This document shows positions 1-7,310 of a DNA stretch of 50,587 nt, in pieces. The translations under genes and the position numbers were made by a program. How positions within the stretch are numbered: position 1 is the stretch's first letter; every line of letters begins with the position of its first letter. The notes under the pieces were generated by a model. It was not told the DNA's origin, made no database searches, and worked only from the letters and a program-made list of their open reading frames with translations. The stretch comes from a virus, in the IMG/VR virus record IMGVR_UViG_3300017989_000155, positions 1-50,587 of that record. One strand, written 5' to 3'.

Positions 1-486
1 ACATCTAGATATTATAAAATAAATAGTCATCTATTATTCCCAGATGAGGAGTATACTTTATATGTAGATAGTAGTTATTTCCTTATAGAGGACTTTACTA
101 ATAAATTACTTAAAGAAATGGGTAATTATGATTTATTAATAAGAAAGCATTATGCTAGAGATTGTATATATAAAGAAGCTGAGTATCTTCTATCAAGAAG
201 GATGCATAGATATGGAGATGGAGAATTAATACCAAAACAAATAGAGTTATATAAAAAGGAAGGTTATCCTAAAGATAACGGTTTAATTATGGGTGGTATA
301 ATATTAAGAAGGCATACTAAAGAAGTTAAGAAATTTAATGAAATGTGGTGGGATATGATTAAGAATTATAGTAGTAGAGATCAATTAAGTTTTAATTATG
401 TGGCTTGGAAACAAGATTTGAAGTATAAATTAATAGAGAAGAAATTTCTTAGAGGGTATATTAAGAAAACTTATCATGGAGGCTAA
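1..486 (+). CDS. DUF616-like (TOD1/MUCI70-type) glycosyltransferase, 5'-truncated
   Basis: The reading frame is open from the first base of the window, so the gene starts upstream and only its last 161 codons are seen. The visible part reads RYYKINSHLLFPDEEYTLYVDSS near its beginning (cited in pieces: RYYKINSH, then EEYTLYVDSS), which resembles the acceptor/donor core of the DUF616 (TOD1/MUCI70) glycosyltransferase-like family, in which a target reaches its 'position' as a D-containing strand. Further on it has GLIMGGIILRRH and a late SSRDQLSFNYVAW segment, also typical of that family. A methionine at 118 is internal, not the start. It lies 2 bp ahead of a second glycosyltransferase-like gene, so both are probably co-transcribed. 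A role in adding sugars to host or virion surface glycans is inferred from context; donor and acceptor are unknown. Confidence 0.65.
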   Translation, partial: TSRYYKINSHLLFPDEEYTLYVDSSYFLIEDFTNKLLKEMGNYDLLIRKHYARDCIYKEAEYLLSRRMHRYGDGELIPKQIELYKKEGYPKDNGLIMGGIILRRHTKEVKKFNEMWWDMIKNYSSRDQLSFNYVAWKQDLKYKLIEKKFLRGYIKKTYHGG

Positions 487-488
487 GA

Positions 489-1196
489 ATGAAAAAGTTA
501 GTTATTATAACAACATGTGGTAATTCCGATAGACTAAAGGAAACTTTAGATACATTGAAAGAAGAGACTGCTGATATCCTAATTATAGATGATGGTAGTG
601 ATTCTGAGTATGATGTTGGGAAACATAAATTAATTAGGAAAGAAGAAGGTAAAGGATTGACAGATTCTTGGAATGTAGGTTATAAATATTTTAAGGATAA
701 CAATTATGATTATTGTGTATTATCTAATGATGATATAATATTCCCAGGGAGAGTACCACCTGATATGTGGAAGGGTTTGGAACAATTCACTATGCTAGGA
801 TTATTAGCTGATCCGATAGGTAGTGGTAGATTTCCAGGACAATTTCAAAATATAGAAACTTATCTTAGAGCAATAGATGATTATAAGGACACTATCACTA
901 TAAATAATAGATTACAGAAAAGACATCCATCTATAAGATTTTTAGAATTATATGATAATATAGTAGGAGAAGAATTATATATAAATGGTTTTTGTTTCTC
1001 ATTTAACAGAGATATTATAAAAGCGGAATATGATAAAGACATATTATTTAATCCAATGAAGATAAACACTGGTAATGAAAAGGAATTACAGAAGCATAGA
1101 TTATTAGATAAAAAGGCTATTTCTATTAAATCATATGTATTTCATTATAAAGGACAAAGTTTTAAAGAGAATCGTCAGGAGATAGTCAATAAATGA
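489..1196 (+). CDS. family 2-like (GT-A) glycosyltransferase
   Basis: A 235-residue protein that begins MKKLVIITTCGNSDRL, followed by an LIIDDGSDS segment (residues about 32-40) and SNDDIIFPG (about 78-86). A beta-strand plus DDGS and a second acidic ND-D motif are the usual nucleotide-sugar and metal-binding positions of GT-A fold, family 2-like glycosyltransferases. The start is supported by GGAGG about 9 nt upstream (479-483). The end overlaps the next gene by 4 bp (ATGA). The C-terminal part (FNRDIIKAEYDKD, FHYKGQSFK) is shorter than in long processive GT2 enzymes, so transfer of a single sugar is more likely than polymerisation. Sugar donor and acceptor cannot be read from sequence. Confidence 0.72.
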   Translation: MKKLVIITTCGNSDRLKETLDTLKEETADILIIDDGSDSEYDVGKHKLIRKEEGKGLTDSWNVGYKYFKDNNYDYCVLSNDDIIFPGRVPPDMWKGLEQFTMLGLLADPIGSGRFPGQFQNIETYLRAIDDYKDTITINNRLQKRHPSIRFLELYDNIVGEELYINGFCFSFNRDIIKAEYDKDILFNPMKINTGNEKELQKHRLLDKKAISIKSYVFHYKGQSFKENRQEIVNK

Positions 1197-1783
1197 TATT
1201 ATGTAAATGTAAGTATTGTGGAAAAGAGGAATATGTGTACCCTTCTAGAAATAGAAAATTTTGCTCTAGAAAATGTTATGCTAAATGGCGTAGTGAGAAT
1301 ATAAGAGGAAATAACCATCCAATGTGGAGTGGGGGACAAATCAAAAGAAATTGCATATTATGTAAAAGAGAATTTTCATTTGATAGAGGTGATACTAAAA
1401 GAAGAAATGGTAAACTTGAGAAGAAATTTTGTTCAGTGAAGTGTAAATCAATTTGGCAAAGAGAAAATAATTGGTTTAAAGGTGAAAATAATCCTAACTG
1501 GAAAGGTGGAATAACTCCTTTAAATGAAGAAATTAGAGCTTCTCATAAAAATAAAATGTGGATAAAAAGTATATTTAATAGAGATGATCATACTTGTCAA
1601 GAATGTGGTACTAGAGGTGGCACATTACATGCCCATCATATTAAGGAGTTTAATAAAATAATAAAAGAAAATAATATAGAAAACTTTGAAGATTCTTTAT
1701 ATTGCAAGTCTCTTTGGAATATTAACAATGGAGTTACATTATGTAAGGAGTGTCACTATAAATTACATAGGAAAAGTGGTTAA
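1193..1783 (+). CDS. HNH homing endonuclease with zinc-finger N terminus
   Basis: A 196-residue protein with two N-terminal zinc-binding units: CKCKYCGKEEY...KFCSRKC and NCILCKREFSF...KFCSVKC. Two short NUMOD3-like repeats follow (NNHPMWSGG and NNPNWKGG), which in homing endonucleases contact DNA. The C-terminal half carries an HNH nuclease core: CQECG, HAHHIKEF, then NNGVTLCKECHYKLH. The gene overlaps its upstream neighbour by 4 bp and its downstream neighbour by 8 bp. It interrupts a run of surface-chemistry genes without an obvious metabolic link to them, which fits a free-standing mobile endonuclease of phage type. Whether it is still active cannot be seen, but all expected Cys and His positions are present. 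Confidence 0.88.
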   Translation: MILCKCKYCGKEEYVYPSRNRKFCSRKCYAKWRSENIRGNNHPMWSGGQIKRNCILCKREFSFDRGDTKRRNGKLEKKFCSVKCKSIWQRENNWFKGENNPNWKGGITPLNEEIRASHKNKMWIKSIFNRDDHTCQECGTRGGTLHAHHIKEFNKIIKENNIENFEDSLYCKSLWNINNGVTLCKECHYKLHRKSG

Positions 1784-2573
1784 ATTGATTTGCATCACAA
1801 TAGATGGCTTAAACTGGAAATATGCTAAGAAATATTATAGTGACTTATTTCCAGAACAGTCTATGAAAATGATAAAGACTAATGTTAGACACTTTTCTCA
1901 TAGAGGAAATCCAACTACATTAGGATTAGGTTGTTTATGGTCTGGTAAGAAAATAAAAACATTTCATGACAACATGTACTATCATGTATCAGAAGAAAAT
2001 AGACCTGTTGAATGGAAACTCAAAAACGATGAAAATATGGATTTAATATTTAGTTATTTTAAATCTCCAAAATTTTATGAGAAAGTAGCAGGACCAAGTC
2101 CTTATCATAACTATGAAACTTATAATCAAGAGTATGAGAATGTACCAGTTAAGAAAGTAGATTGTGAAGAATATTGTATCTTTAGTGAAGTAGCCAAACA
2201 AGATTACGATTTATTTTGGATACATACATCTATTATAAAGACTGGAGTTATGATGCCTGGACCGTATGAACAAGGTAGAATTCCATCAGTTATACCATAT
2301 GATGTTGTTAGGAAGGATAAACCTCTTAAGAAGAAGATATATGAATTTGGTATACAAAGATATGCTCAAGCTATAAAGTATCTTATGGAATTAGCTAAAC
2401 CAAATGAGTTATTTATTATATCAAGTGATCATGGTACATTAGTAGATACAGATGAGGGATTACCTCCACAAATTGATGATATACCTTTAATAGTTAATAG
2501 AGATATCAATTTAGATGATATAAGAGGACAATGGGAAGTTAAGAAATTATTATTGAGGTTAAAAAATGGATGA
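1776..2573 (+). CDS. alkaline phosphatase / sulfatase superfamily hydrolase
   Basis: The protein begins (M)VKLICITIDGLNWKY when read from a GTG at 1776 (a TTG at 1785 is the alternative). The frame is open further upstream to 1686, but that part overlaps the HNH gene and does not look like protein. ITIDG at the N terminus supplies the first metal-ligand Asp of the alkaline phosphatase superfamily, GNPTTLG (about residues 44-50) is the likely site of the nucleophilic Thr, and IISSDHGT near the C terminus is the second metal-binding DH motif. With 265 residues it is small for a sulfatase or phosphatase. Members cut sulfate or phosphate esters or transfer phosphoglycerol. In an operon with a sulfotransferase, a sulfatase-like role is tempting but unproven; I see no Cys formylglycine motif. 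Confidence 0.62.
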   Translation: MVKLICITIDGLNWKYAKKYYSDLFPEQSMKMIKTNVRHFSHRGNPTTLGLGCLWSGKKIKTFHDNMYYHVSEENRPVEWKLKNDENMDLIFSYFKSPKFYEKVAGPSPYHNYETYNQEYENVPVKKVDCEEYCIFSEVAKQDYDLFWIHTSIIKTGVMMPGPYEQGRIPSVIPYDVVRKDKPLKKKIYEFGIQRYAQAIKYLMELAKPNELFIISSDHGTLVDTDEGLPPQIDDIPLIVNRDINLDDIRGQWEVKKLLLRLKNG

Positions 2574-2841
2574 ATATTTAGTTAAGGATGGTAAATTTAA
2601 AAAAATAATTGGTAAATTTAATCATAAAAAAATACGCTATCATACCCCCCCAAATACAATTTTTGTTACTAGAAAAGAACTTTTAAAATTATTGTATGAT
2701 GATATGTGGGAAAAGTGTCCAAAATGTGGATGTGAAACTGTATATATCAAAATACATAAAGGTGAAATTGGAGATTCCATACACATAATTTGTTATGAAT
2801 GCCAACACGAGGAGGATGTTTCACACTATGAATTGTGGTAA
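2566..2841 (+). CDS. small zinc-ribbon protein
   Basis: A 91-residue protein that overlaps the preceding gene by 8 bp. The C-terminal half has two paired cysteine knuckles, CPKCGCE and CYECQHEE, spaced about 25 residues apart, typical of a zinc ribbon. The N-terminal half is basic and lysine-rich (DGKFKKIIGKFNHKKIR). No enzyme motif is visible. It could bind nucleic acid or a partner protein. It belongs to the left operon by spacing alone. Confidence 0.6.
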   Translation: MDEYLVKDGKFKKIIGKFNHKKIRYHTPPNTIFVTRKELLKLLYDDMWEKCPKCGCETVYIKIHKGEIGDSIHIICYECQHEEDVSHYELW

Positions 2842-3463
2842 ACAAAAGATATTATATTTAGGATACCCTAAGACAGGAACTAGTACTTTTGGTACTATGT
2901 GTGAAGTGTTGGGTTATAAGTTATATGAGAATGATTTAGAATTACAAAAAGCTTGGAACAAAGGGGAATATGATAAGTTATGGGAAGTTGTTGATAAATA
3001 CGATGTATTTGAAGATACACCTTGGCCATTTACTTATAAAGAATTCGACAAAAAATATCCTGAAACTAAGTTTGTATTAGGTATAAGACCTGAAGATGGT
3101 TGGATTAAATCATTATTTTATCAATCTCTAAGGGGGAATACTGAACATAGAAAGAAGATAGCTGAAGGATACAAACATGAGTTTGGTTTTAAATACCTTG
3201 TACTACACGAGAAAGAGCTTATAGATATGTATAGAAAACATATTTTGGATGTAAGAGAATATTTTAAGGATAGACCAGAAGACTACATGGAAATAAATTT
3301 TTGGGATGGAGATGATTGGAAAGAATTATGTGAATTCTTAGATAAACCTATACCTAATTTACCTATGCCTTTTAGAAAGAACGCCTATCCCTATCCTAAT
3401 TATGATAGACTATATAGATTGGCAACTAAGCAACCTAAGAGATTCTTTGGAGAAGAAGAATAA
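2828..3463 (+). CDS. PAPS-dependent sulfotransferase
   Basis: Read from ATG 2828 the protein has 211 residues and starts MNCGKQKILYLGYPKTGTST. The PKTGTST loop (residues 14-20) is the 5'-phosphosulfate-binding loop of the sulfotransferase fold, and FVLGIRPEDGWIKSLFYQ (82-99) holds the Arg and Ser that normally bind the 3'-phosphate of PAPS. The start is chosen because GAGGAGG lies at 2809-2815; in-frame ATGs at 2795 and 2816 exist but one overlaps that site and the other lies before it. The enzyme should move sulfate from PAPS to a hydroxyl, most likely on a sugar given its neighbours. An APS kinase that makes PAPS is encoded two genes downstream. The acceptor is not known. Confidence 0.78.
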   Translation: MNCGKQKILYLGYPKTGTSTFGTMCEVLGYKLYENDLELQKAWNKGEYDKLWEVVDKYDVFEDTPWPFTYKEFDKKYPETKFVLGIRPEDGWIKSLFYQSLRGNTEHRKKIAEGYKHEFGFKYLVLHEKELIDMYRKHILDVREYFKDRPEDYMEINFWDGDDWKELCEFLDKPIPNLPMPFRKNAYPYPNYDRLYRLATKQPKRFFGEEE

Positions 3464-3464
3464 T

Positions 3465-3599
3465 ATGAATGATAATTATATATGCCCTAGTTGTGGAAAG
3501 GGATTAGAATGGGGTAAGAAATTAGTTAAAGGTAAAATAGTGTATTACTGGAGATGCTCTTGGTGTGGTTACGTAGGTGAGGATATAGTTACGATATGA
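3465..3599 (+). CDS. 44-residue zinc-ribbon protein
   Basis: From ATG 3465, one base after the sulfotransferase stop, the frame encodes MNDNYICPSCGKGLEW and later YYWRCSWCGYVGED. Two CxxC pairs about 23 residues apart make a compact zinc ribbon. The frame is open upstream to 3402 but this overlaps the sulfotransferase in another frame. The stop overlaps the APS kinase start (ATGA). Function unknown; such very small ribbons are common in viruses of archaea. Confidence 0.6.
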   Translation: MNDNYICPSCGKGLEWGKKLVKGKIVYYWRCSWCGYVGEDIVTI

Positions 3600-4084
3600 A
3601 TAAGATTATATGGTTTACAGGGTTACCTAGTGCAGGAAAGACTACATTAGCAGAAGAATTAATAAAATTAACAGATAAGAAAATAATATTATTAGATGGA
3701 GATATAGTAAGAAAATATGTATCTCCTAAATTAGGATACTCAAATAAAGATAGATATGAGCAGATGGATAGATTATATGGATTAGGTAAGATTATATTAT
3801 TTAATGACTTAATACCTATTATTTGTACTAATACTGCTCCCACTAAAAGAATGAGTGACGTTATAACAATTTATGTTAAATGTAATGTTGAAGAATGTAT
3901 AAAAAGAGATGTTAAACATCTATATGAAAAGGCTTTAAAAGGAGAAATAAAGAATCTCCCAGGAATAGACTTAAAATACAAGGAACCAATAAATACGTTC
4001 ATTACTATTGATACTGACAGATATAGCATAGATGAGTGTGTACGTTATGTACATAAAAAACTAAAAGAGGAAGAGCTTATATGA
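3596..4084 (+). CDS. cysC: adenylylsulfate (APS) kinase
   Basis: A 162-residue kinase that phosphorylates APS to PAPS, the sulfate donor of sulfotransferases. Residues 9-17 are the P-loop GLPSAGKTT. DGDIVRKY (34-41) matches the DGDxxR substrate motif. GYSNKDR (47-53) aligns with the family GFSxxDR segment. RDVKHLYEKALKGEI (104-118) followed by LPGIDLKYKEP matches the RDpKGLYkkARaGeI...FTGIDspYE lid region of APS kinases, which makes this call much stronger than a generic P-loop kinase. The protein is slightly shorter than most family members. It overlaps both neighbours by 4 bp (ATGA). No ATP sulfurylase is visible in the window, so APS would have to come from the host or from elsewhere in the virus genome. 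Confidence 0.88.
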   Translation: MNKIIWFTGLPSAGKTTLAEELIKLTDKKIILLDGDIVRKYVSPKLGYSNKDRYEQMDRLYGLGKIILFNDLIPIICTNTAPTKRMSDVITIYVKCNVEECIKRDVKHLYEKALKGEIKNLPGIDLKYKEPINTFITIDTDRYSIDECVRYVHKKLKEEELI

Positions 4085-4503
4085 AGGTAGTATATTCCTA
4101 CTACGTTCTGGATTTAATGCATACAGGACATATATATTATATGAAACAAGCCAAATCTATAGCTGGAAAGGATGGATTATCCATAGTTGGTATATTATCA
4201 GACAAAGCTACTATGGAAAAGAAAAAGAAACCTATACTCCCTTTATCAGAAAGAATGGAATTAGCTCAAGCAGTTAAATATAATGACGTAGTTATCACAC
4301 AAGATGAGTACTCTCCAATAAATAACATTAAGAGATTAAAACCTGATGTTGTATTGGAATCGAGTAGTCATAGTGATGATATCATACAAATAACAATAAA
4401 CTGTGTTGAGAGTATGAAAGGAAGAGTAATTATTATACCCTATACAAGTGCATATAAATTTTCCTCTACTAGTATAAAGAAAGGAGGAAAGAAAAATGAA
4501 TAA
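4081..4503 (+). CDS. cytidylyltransferase-like nucleotidyltransferase (HxGH)
   Basis: A 140-residue single-domain enzyme. YYVLDLMHTGHIYYM carries the HxGH active-site motif (HTGH, residues 14-17) of the cytidylyltransferase-like superfamily, PLSERMELAQAV is the following helix, and FSSTSIKKG near the C terminus corresponds to the (S/T)ST motif. Size and motifs fit glycerol-3-phosphate, phosphocholine or phosphoethanolamine cytidylyltransferases better than pantetheine-phosphate adenylyltransferase. It is translationally coupled to the APS kinase (ATGA) and is followed by a GlpT-like transporter, so uptake of an organophosphate and its activation with CTP is a plausible pair. It is not an ATP sulfurylase. 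The exact substrate cannot be read. Confidence 0.7.
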   Translation: MKVVYSYYVLDLMHTGHIYYMKQAKSIAGKDGLSIVGILSDKATMEKKKKPILPLSERMELAQAVKYNDVVITQDEYSPINNIKRLKPDVVLESSSHSDDIIQITINCVESMKGRVIIIPYTSAYKFSSTSIKKGGKKNE

Positions 4504-5665
4504 GCAATTTTGGAACATATGGTCATCATATGCTATCTATTACTTTGGTAAAGTAAACCTTAGTATAATAATTCCAGCCTTATTGATAACATTCCAAGAT
4601 TTAAGTCTATATAATTTTGGTTATGTATCTATGGGATTTATGGCTACATATGCAATCGGACAATTCCTACACGGACAGATATCAGAAAGATTTAACCCTT
4701 ATGTATATATATCGTTAGGGTTAATACTATCAGGTATTGCAAATTTAACTTTGGGATTTGTTGGGGGATTCTTTGTATTATTATTAACTCTAGAACTGTG
4801 TGATGGATTTTTCCAATCAATGGGATGGTCTTCAGTAGTAAGGGCAAATTCATTAATACATAAAGATAAGAAGAAATTAGATAAATCATCCACTGTATTA
4901 GGATGTTCTTATCAAATAGGAAACTCAATAACATGGTTAATTTCAGCATTTGCTGTTGGTGCATGGGGATGGTCAGCTGGATTCTTTGTTGCAGCTTGTA
5001 TGCTTTTGTTAAGAGGTATTACATTATATCTAACTAAACCTGATTTCAAAATAAAAAAACAACCTATGAAGAAACAAGTTAAATTAACATTGTCAACTCC
5101 AATTGTTATGAGTGGTATATCTCTATTACTACTTAACATGGTAAGATATGGAGTAATGACATGGTTATTTACTTATTATGTATTATCAGGAAACTATTCA
5201 ATAGCAGATTTTGGTGAAGTTAGTTTAAAGGTGATATTTATTCCAATAGCAGGGGTATTAGGAACATTAATATATAATAAACTCCCTTGGAATAAGGACT
5301 TAACAAGTGTATTTTTCTTAGCTGCAATGGGTATCTCATGGTTTATATTCCCATATACAGATGGTTTGACAGCAACAATATTGGTATTAGCAAGCAGTGC
5401 GTTCTTATATGGACCACATGTATTTCTAGTGTCAACTTGTCCAACTCGTTTTAAGAAGGATAATATAGTTGCTGCATCAACTGGGTTCATAGATGGAATG
5501 GGATATATAGGAACTACTTTAATTATGATATTAGTACCGTTCCTAGTATTAGATACCGTTGGTGGCTGGAATAATGTGTTCTTAGTCTGGGCATTAATAT
5601 CGTTCATGGCTAGTATATGTGTGGCAATTACATATAAATTGTCATTTAGTAAGAGGGCAATTTAA
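4496..5665 (+). CDS. MFS transporter, organophosphate:phosphate antiporter-like (GlpT/UhpT type)
   Basis: A 389-residue polytopic membrane protein with about 11-12 hydrophobic segments. The first helix reads IYYFGKVNLSIIIPAL, close to the YYFxRxNLS-type first helix of the organophosphate:Pi antiporter family; IGQFLHGQISERF is the MFS loop 2-3 signature and WSAGFFVAACMLLLRGI matches a mid-protein helix. The start is marked by GGAGG (4484-4488). A viral MFS carrier is unusual. Beside a cytidylyltransferase-like gene it could import a phosphorylated precursor such as glycerol-3-phosphate, but the substrate is inferred only from family resemblance and context. The stop codon lies within the loop of a hairpin followed by a T-run. 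Confidence 0.75.
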   Translation: MNKQFWNIWSSYAIYYFGKVNLSIIIPALLITFQDLSLYNFGYVSMGFMATYAIGQFLHGQISERFNPYVYISLGLILSGIANLTLGFVGGFFVLLLTLELCDGFFQSMGWSSVVRANSLIHKDKKKLDKSSTVLGCSYQIGNSITWLISAFAVGAWGWSAGFFVAACMLLLRGITLYLTKPDFKIKKQPMKKQVKLTLSTPIVMSGISLLLLNMVRYGVMTWLFTYYVLSGNYSIADFGEVSLKVIFIPIAGVLGTLIYNKLPWNKDLTSVFFLAAMGISWFIFPYTDGLTATILVLASSAFLYGPHVFLVSTCPTRFKKDNIVAASTGFIDGMGYIGTTLIMILVPFLVLDTVGGWNNVFLVWALISFMASICVAITYKLSFSKRAI

Positions 5666-5682
5666 CCCTCTCTTATTTTTTT
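5652..5682 (+). terminator. hairpin plus T-run after the transporter gene
   Basis: AGAGGG (5652-5657) pairs with CCCTCT (5666-5671) over an 8-nt loop that contains the transporter stop codon; a T-run (5676-5682) follows. In archaea a T-run alone can end transcription. It may separate or attenuate expression of the two downstream sugar-nucleotide genes. Confidence 0.6.
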
Positions 5683-5696
5683 ATAAGGTTATTACA

Positions 5697-6593
5697 ATGA
5701 ATAAAGAGGATGAAAATAAAACAGTAATAGGTATAATAGGATTCGGAATGGTAGGTAAAGCTATACAAGCTGGATTTTATGTGGATGCAAGATTCAGAAT
5801 ATTTGATACAAATCCAGATTTGTGTTTAAATACATTAGAAGAAGTTTGTGAGGATAGTAATTATATATTTATATGTGTACCAACACCTATGGATTATAAA
5901 ACTGGTAAAGCTGATTTATCTATAGTGGAGTTAACTGTAGCTAGATGTATGCAAAGGATATCTAATCCTGATACCATAGTCATAATTAAGTCAACTATAC
6001 CTCCAGGAACAACTGAGAATTTAAGAAATAAATATAAGGGATTAAGATTGATATTTAATCCAGAGTTCTTAACTGCAAGATCTGCTAGATTAGATTTTAT
6101 AAACTCATCGAGAATTATATTGGGTGGAGATAAGATGGATTGTTTAAAAGTTAAAGAGTTATATGAAAAGAGATTTAAGAGTACACCCATAAAGATAACT
6201 GATTCTACTACAGCTGAAATGGTTAAATATATGGCTAATTGTTTCTTTGCTGTTAAAGTATCTTTATTTAATGAGTATTATGATATATGTAAGAAATTAG
6301 ACATAGACTTTAATGAAGCAGTTGGATTAACTATGATGGATGGTAGAATAGGTAATTCCCATATAGATGTACCGGGTCATGACGATAAAAGAGGATTCGG
6401 TGGATTATGTTTTCCAAAAGATTTAAATGCTCTTATACATAGAGCTATAGAATTAGATGTTTCTCCAACTGTATTGATGGCAGCTTGGGAGAAAAATTTA
6501 GAAGTTAGAGAAGAAAAAGATTGGGAGGAAATAGATGGAGCAACAAATAAAAAAAGCAATAATACCAGCAGCAGGACTAGGAAAAAGATTTAG
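5697..6593 (+). CDS. UDP-glucose/GDP-mannose dehydrogenase family enzyme lacking the UDP-binding domain
   Basis: The 298-residue protein starts at ATG 5697 (the frame is open upstream to 5619 inside the transporter gene). Residues 12-20 hold the NAD-binding GIIGFGMVG, ICVPTPMD (59-66) and KSTIPPGT (98-105) follow as in the family, NPEFLTARSA (121-130) and the central-helix segment around NCFFAVKVSLFNEY (181-194) are conserved, and GGLCFPKD (235-242) supplies the catalytic Cys (C238). UDP-glucose 6-dehydrogenases are usually 400-450 residues; here the protein stops about 55 residues after that Cys, with no C-terminal UDP-binding Rossmann domain. The last ~20 residues (TNKKSNNTSSRTRKKI) are low-complexity and run out of frame into galU. 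With the next gene it would convert glucose-1-phosphate to UDP-glucuronate if still active. Confidence 0.8.
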   Translation: MNKEDENKTVIGIIGFGMVGKAIQAGFYVDARFRIFDTNPDLCLNTLEEVCEDSNYIFICVPTPMDYKTGKADLSIVELTVARCMQRISNPDTIVIIKSTIPPGTTENLRNKYKGLRLIFNPEFLTARSARLDFINSSRIILGGDKMDCLKVKELYEKRFKSTPIKITDSTTAEMVKYMANCFFAVKVSLFNEYYDICKKLDIDFNEAVGLTMMDGRIGNSHIDVPGHDDKRGFGGLCFPKDLNALIHRAIELDVSPTVLMAAWEKNLEVREEKDWEEIDGATNKKSNNTSSRTRKKI

Positions 6594-7278
6594 ACCTATA
6601 ACTGTCTGTATACCTAAAGAGATGTTACCTATTGGTAATAAACCCATCATACATTATGTTATAGAAGAAGCTATAGAATCAGGGATAACTGATATAGCTG
6701 TAATAACTAGTAAGGGGAAAACAATTATAGAAGATTATATAGATGCAATGAACTTTGATGTTAATATGTGTTATATAAGACAAAATGTACCTAAAGGGTT
6801 AGGTGATGCTATATTGAAGGCTAACGGTTTTATAGATGATGAACCCTTTGCAGTATTATTAGGTGATGATATAATTAAATCAAAAGTACCTTCTATAAAG
6901 CAATTAATTGATATATATAGTGAAACAAAAAGTACAATTATAGCTTTAGAGAATGTAGTTCATAAAGAACGAATAAAAAAATATGCTACAGTTCATGGAG
7001 AATTTTTAGATACTAGAACATTTGATATTCAAAAAATAATAGAGAAACCTAAATTCCATGAAATAAGTAGAAACTTAGCTGTGATTGGTAGATATATATT
7101 ATTACCAGAAATATTTGATTATTTAAAAGAAACTAAACCTGGATATGGTAACGAAATACAATTAACCGATGCTATAAGACAACTAAAAAAAGTGTATGGT
7201 TATGTAATAGATGGTAGGCGTTATGACTGTGGATACCCGGAGGGGTATACAGAAGGGACGCGGCATTTTATTATATAG
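6535..7278 (+). CDS. galU: UTP-glucose-1-phosphate uridylyltransferase
   Basis: A 247-residue nucleotidyltransferase. IIPAAGLGKRFRPIT (9-23) is the glycine-rich UTP-binding loop, IPKEMLPIGNKPIIHYVIEE (26-45) is the GalU/RmlA signature in its GalU form, and the late segment GYGNEIQLTDAIRQL matches the GalU C-terminal core. It is about 40 residues shorter than bacterial GalU. GGGAGG 7 nt upstream (6523-6528) fixes the start, so the 59-bp overlap with the dehydrogenase is real. It makes UDP-glucose, the substrate of the upstream enzyme. It is the last gene of the left operon. Confidence 0.85.
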   Translation: MEQQIKKAIIPAAGLGKRFRPITVCIPKEMLPIGNKPIIHYVIEEAIESGITDIAVITSKGKTIIEDYIDAMNFDVNMCYIRQNVPKGLGDAILKANGFIDDEPFAVLLGDDIIKSKVPSIKQLIDIYSETKSTIIALENVVHKERIKKYATVHGEFLDTRTFDIQKIIEKPKFHEISRNLAVIGRYILLPEIFDYLKETKPGYGNEIQLTDAIRQLKKVYGYVIDGRRYDCGYPEGYTEGTRHFII

Positions 7279-7310
7279 ACTGGCACTATACCATTCGGAA
7301 AATGCCAAAT

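Noticed and set aside
1686-1775. Upstream extension of the phosphatase-like gene to ATG 1686
   Set aside because: It overlaps the HNH gene in another frame and does not match the family N terminus; GTG 1776 gives the expected start.
4081-4503. ATP sulfurylase as identity of the nucleotidyltransferase
   Set aside because: It lacks the larger sulfurylase domains; size and HTGH motif fit cytidylyltransferases.
5194-5607. A 137-codon leftward frame opposite the transporter gene
   Set aside because: No SD or promoter; the membrane-helix pattern of the + strand protein is far clearer.
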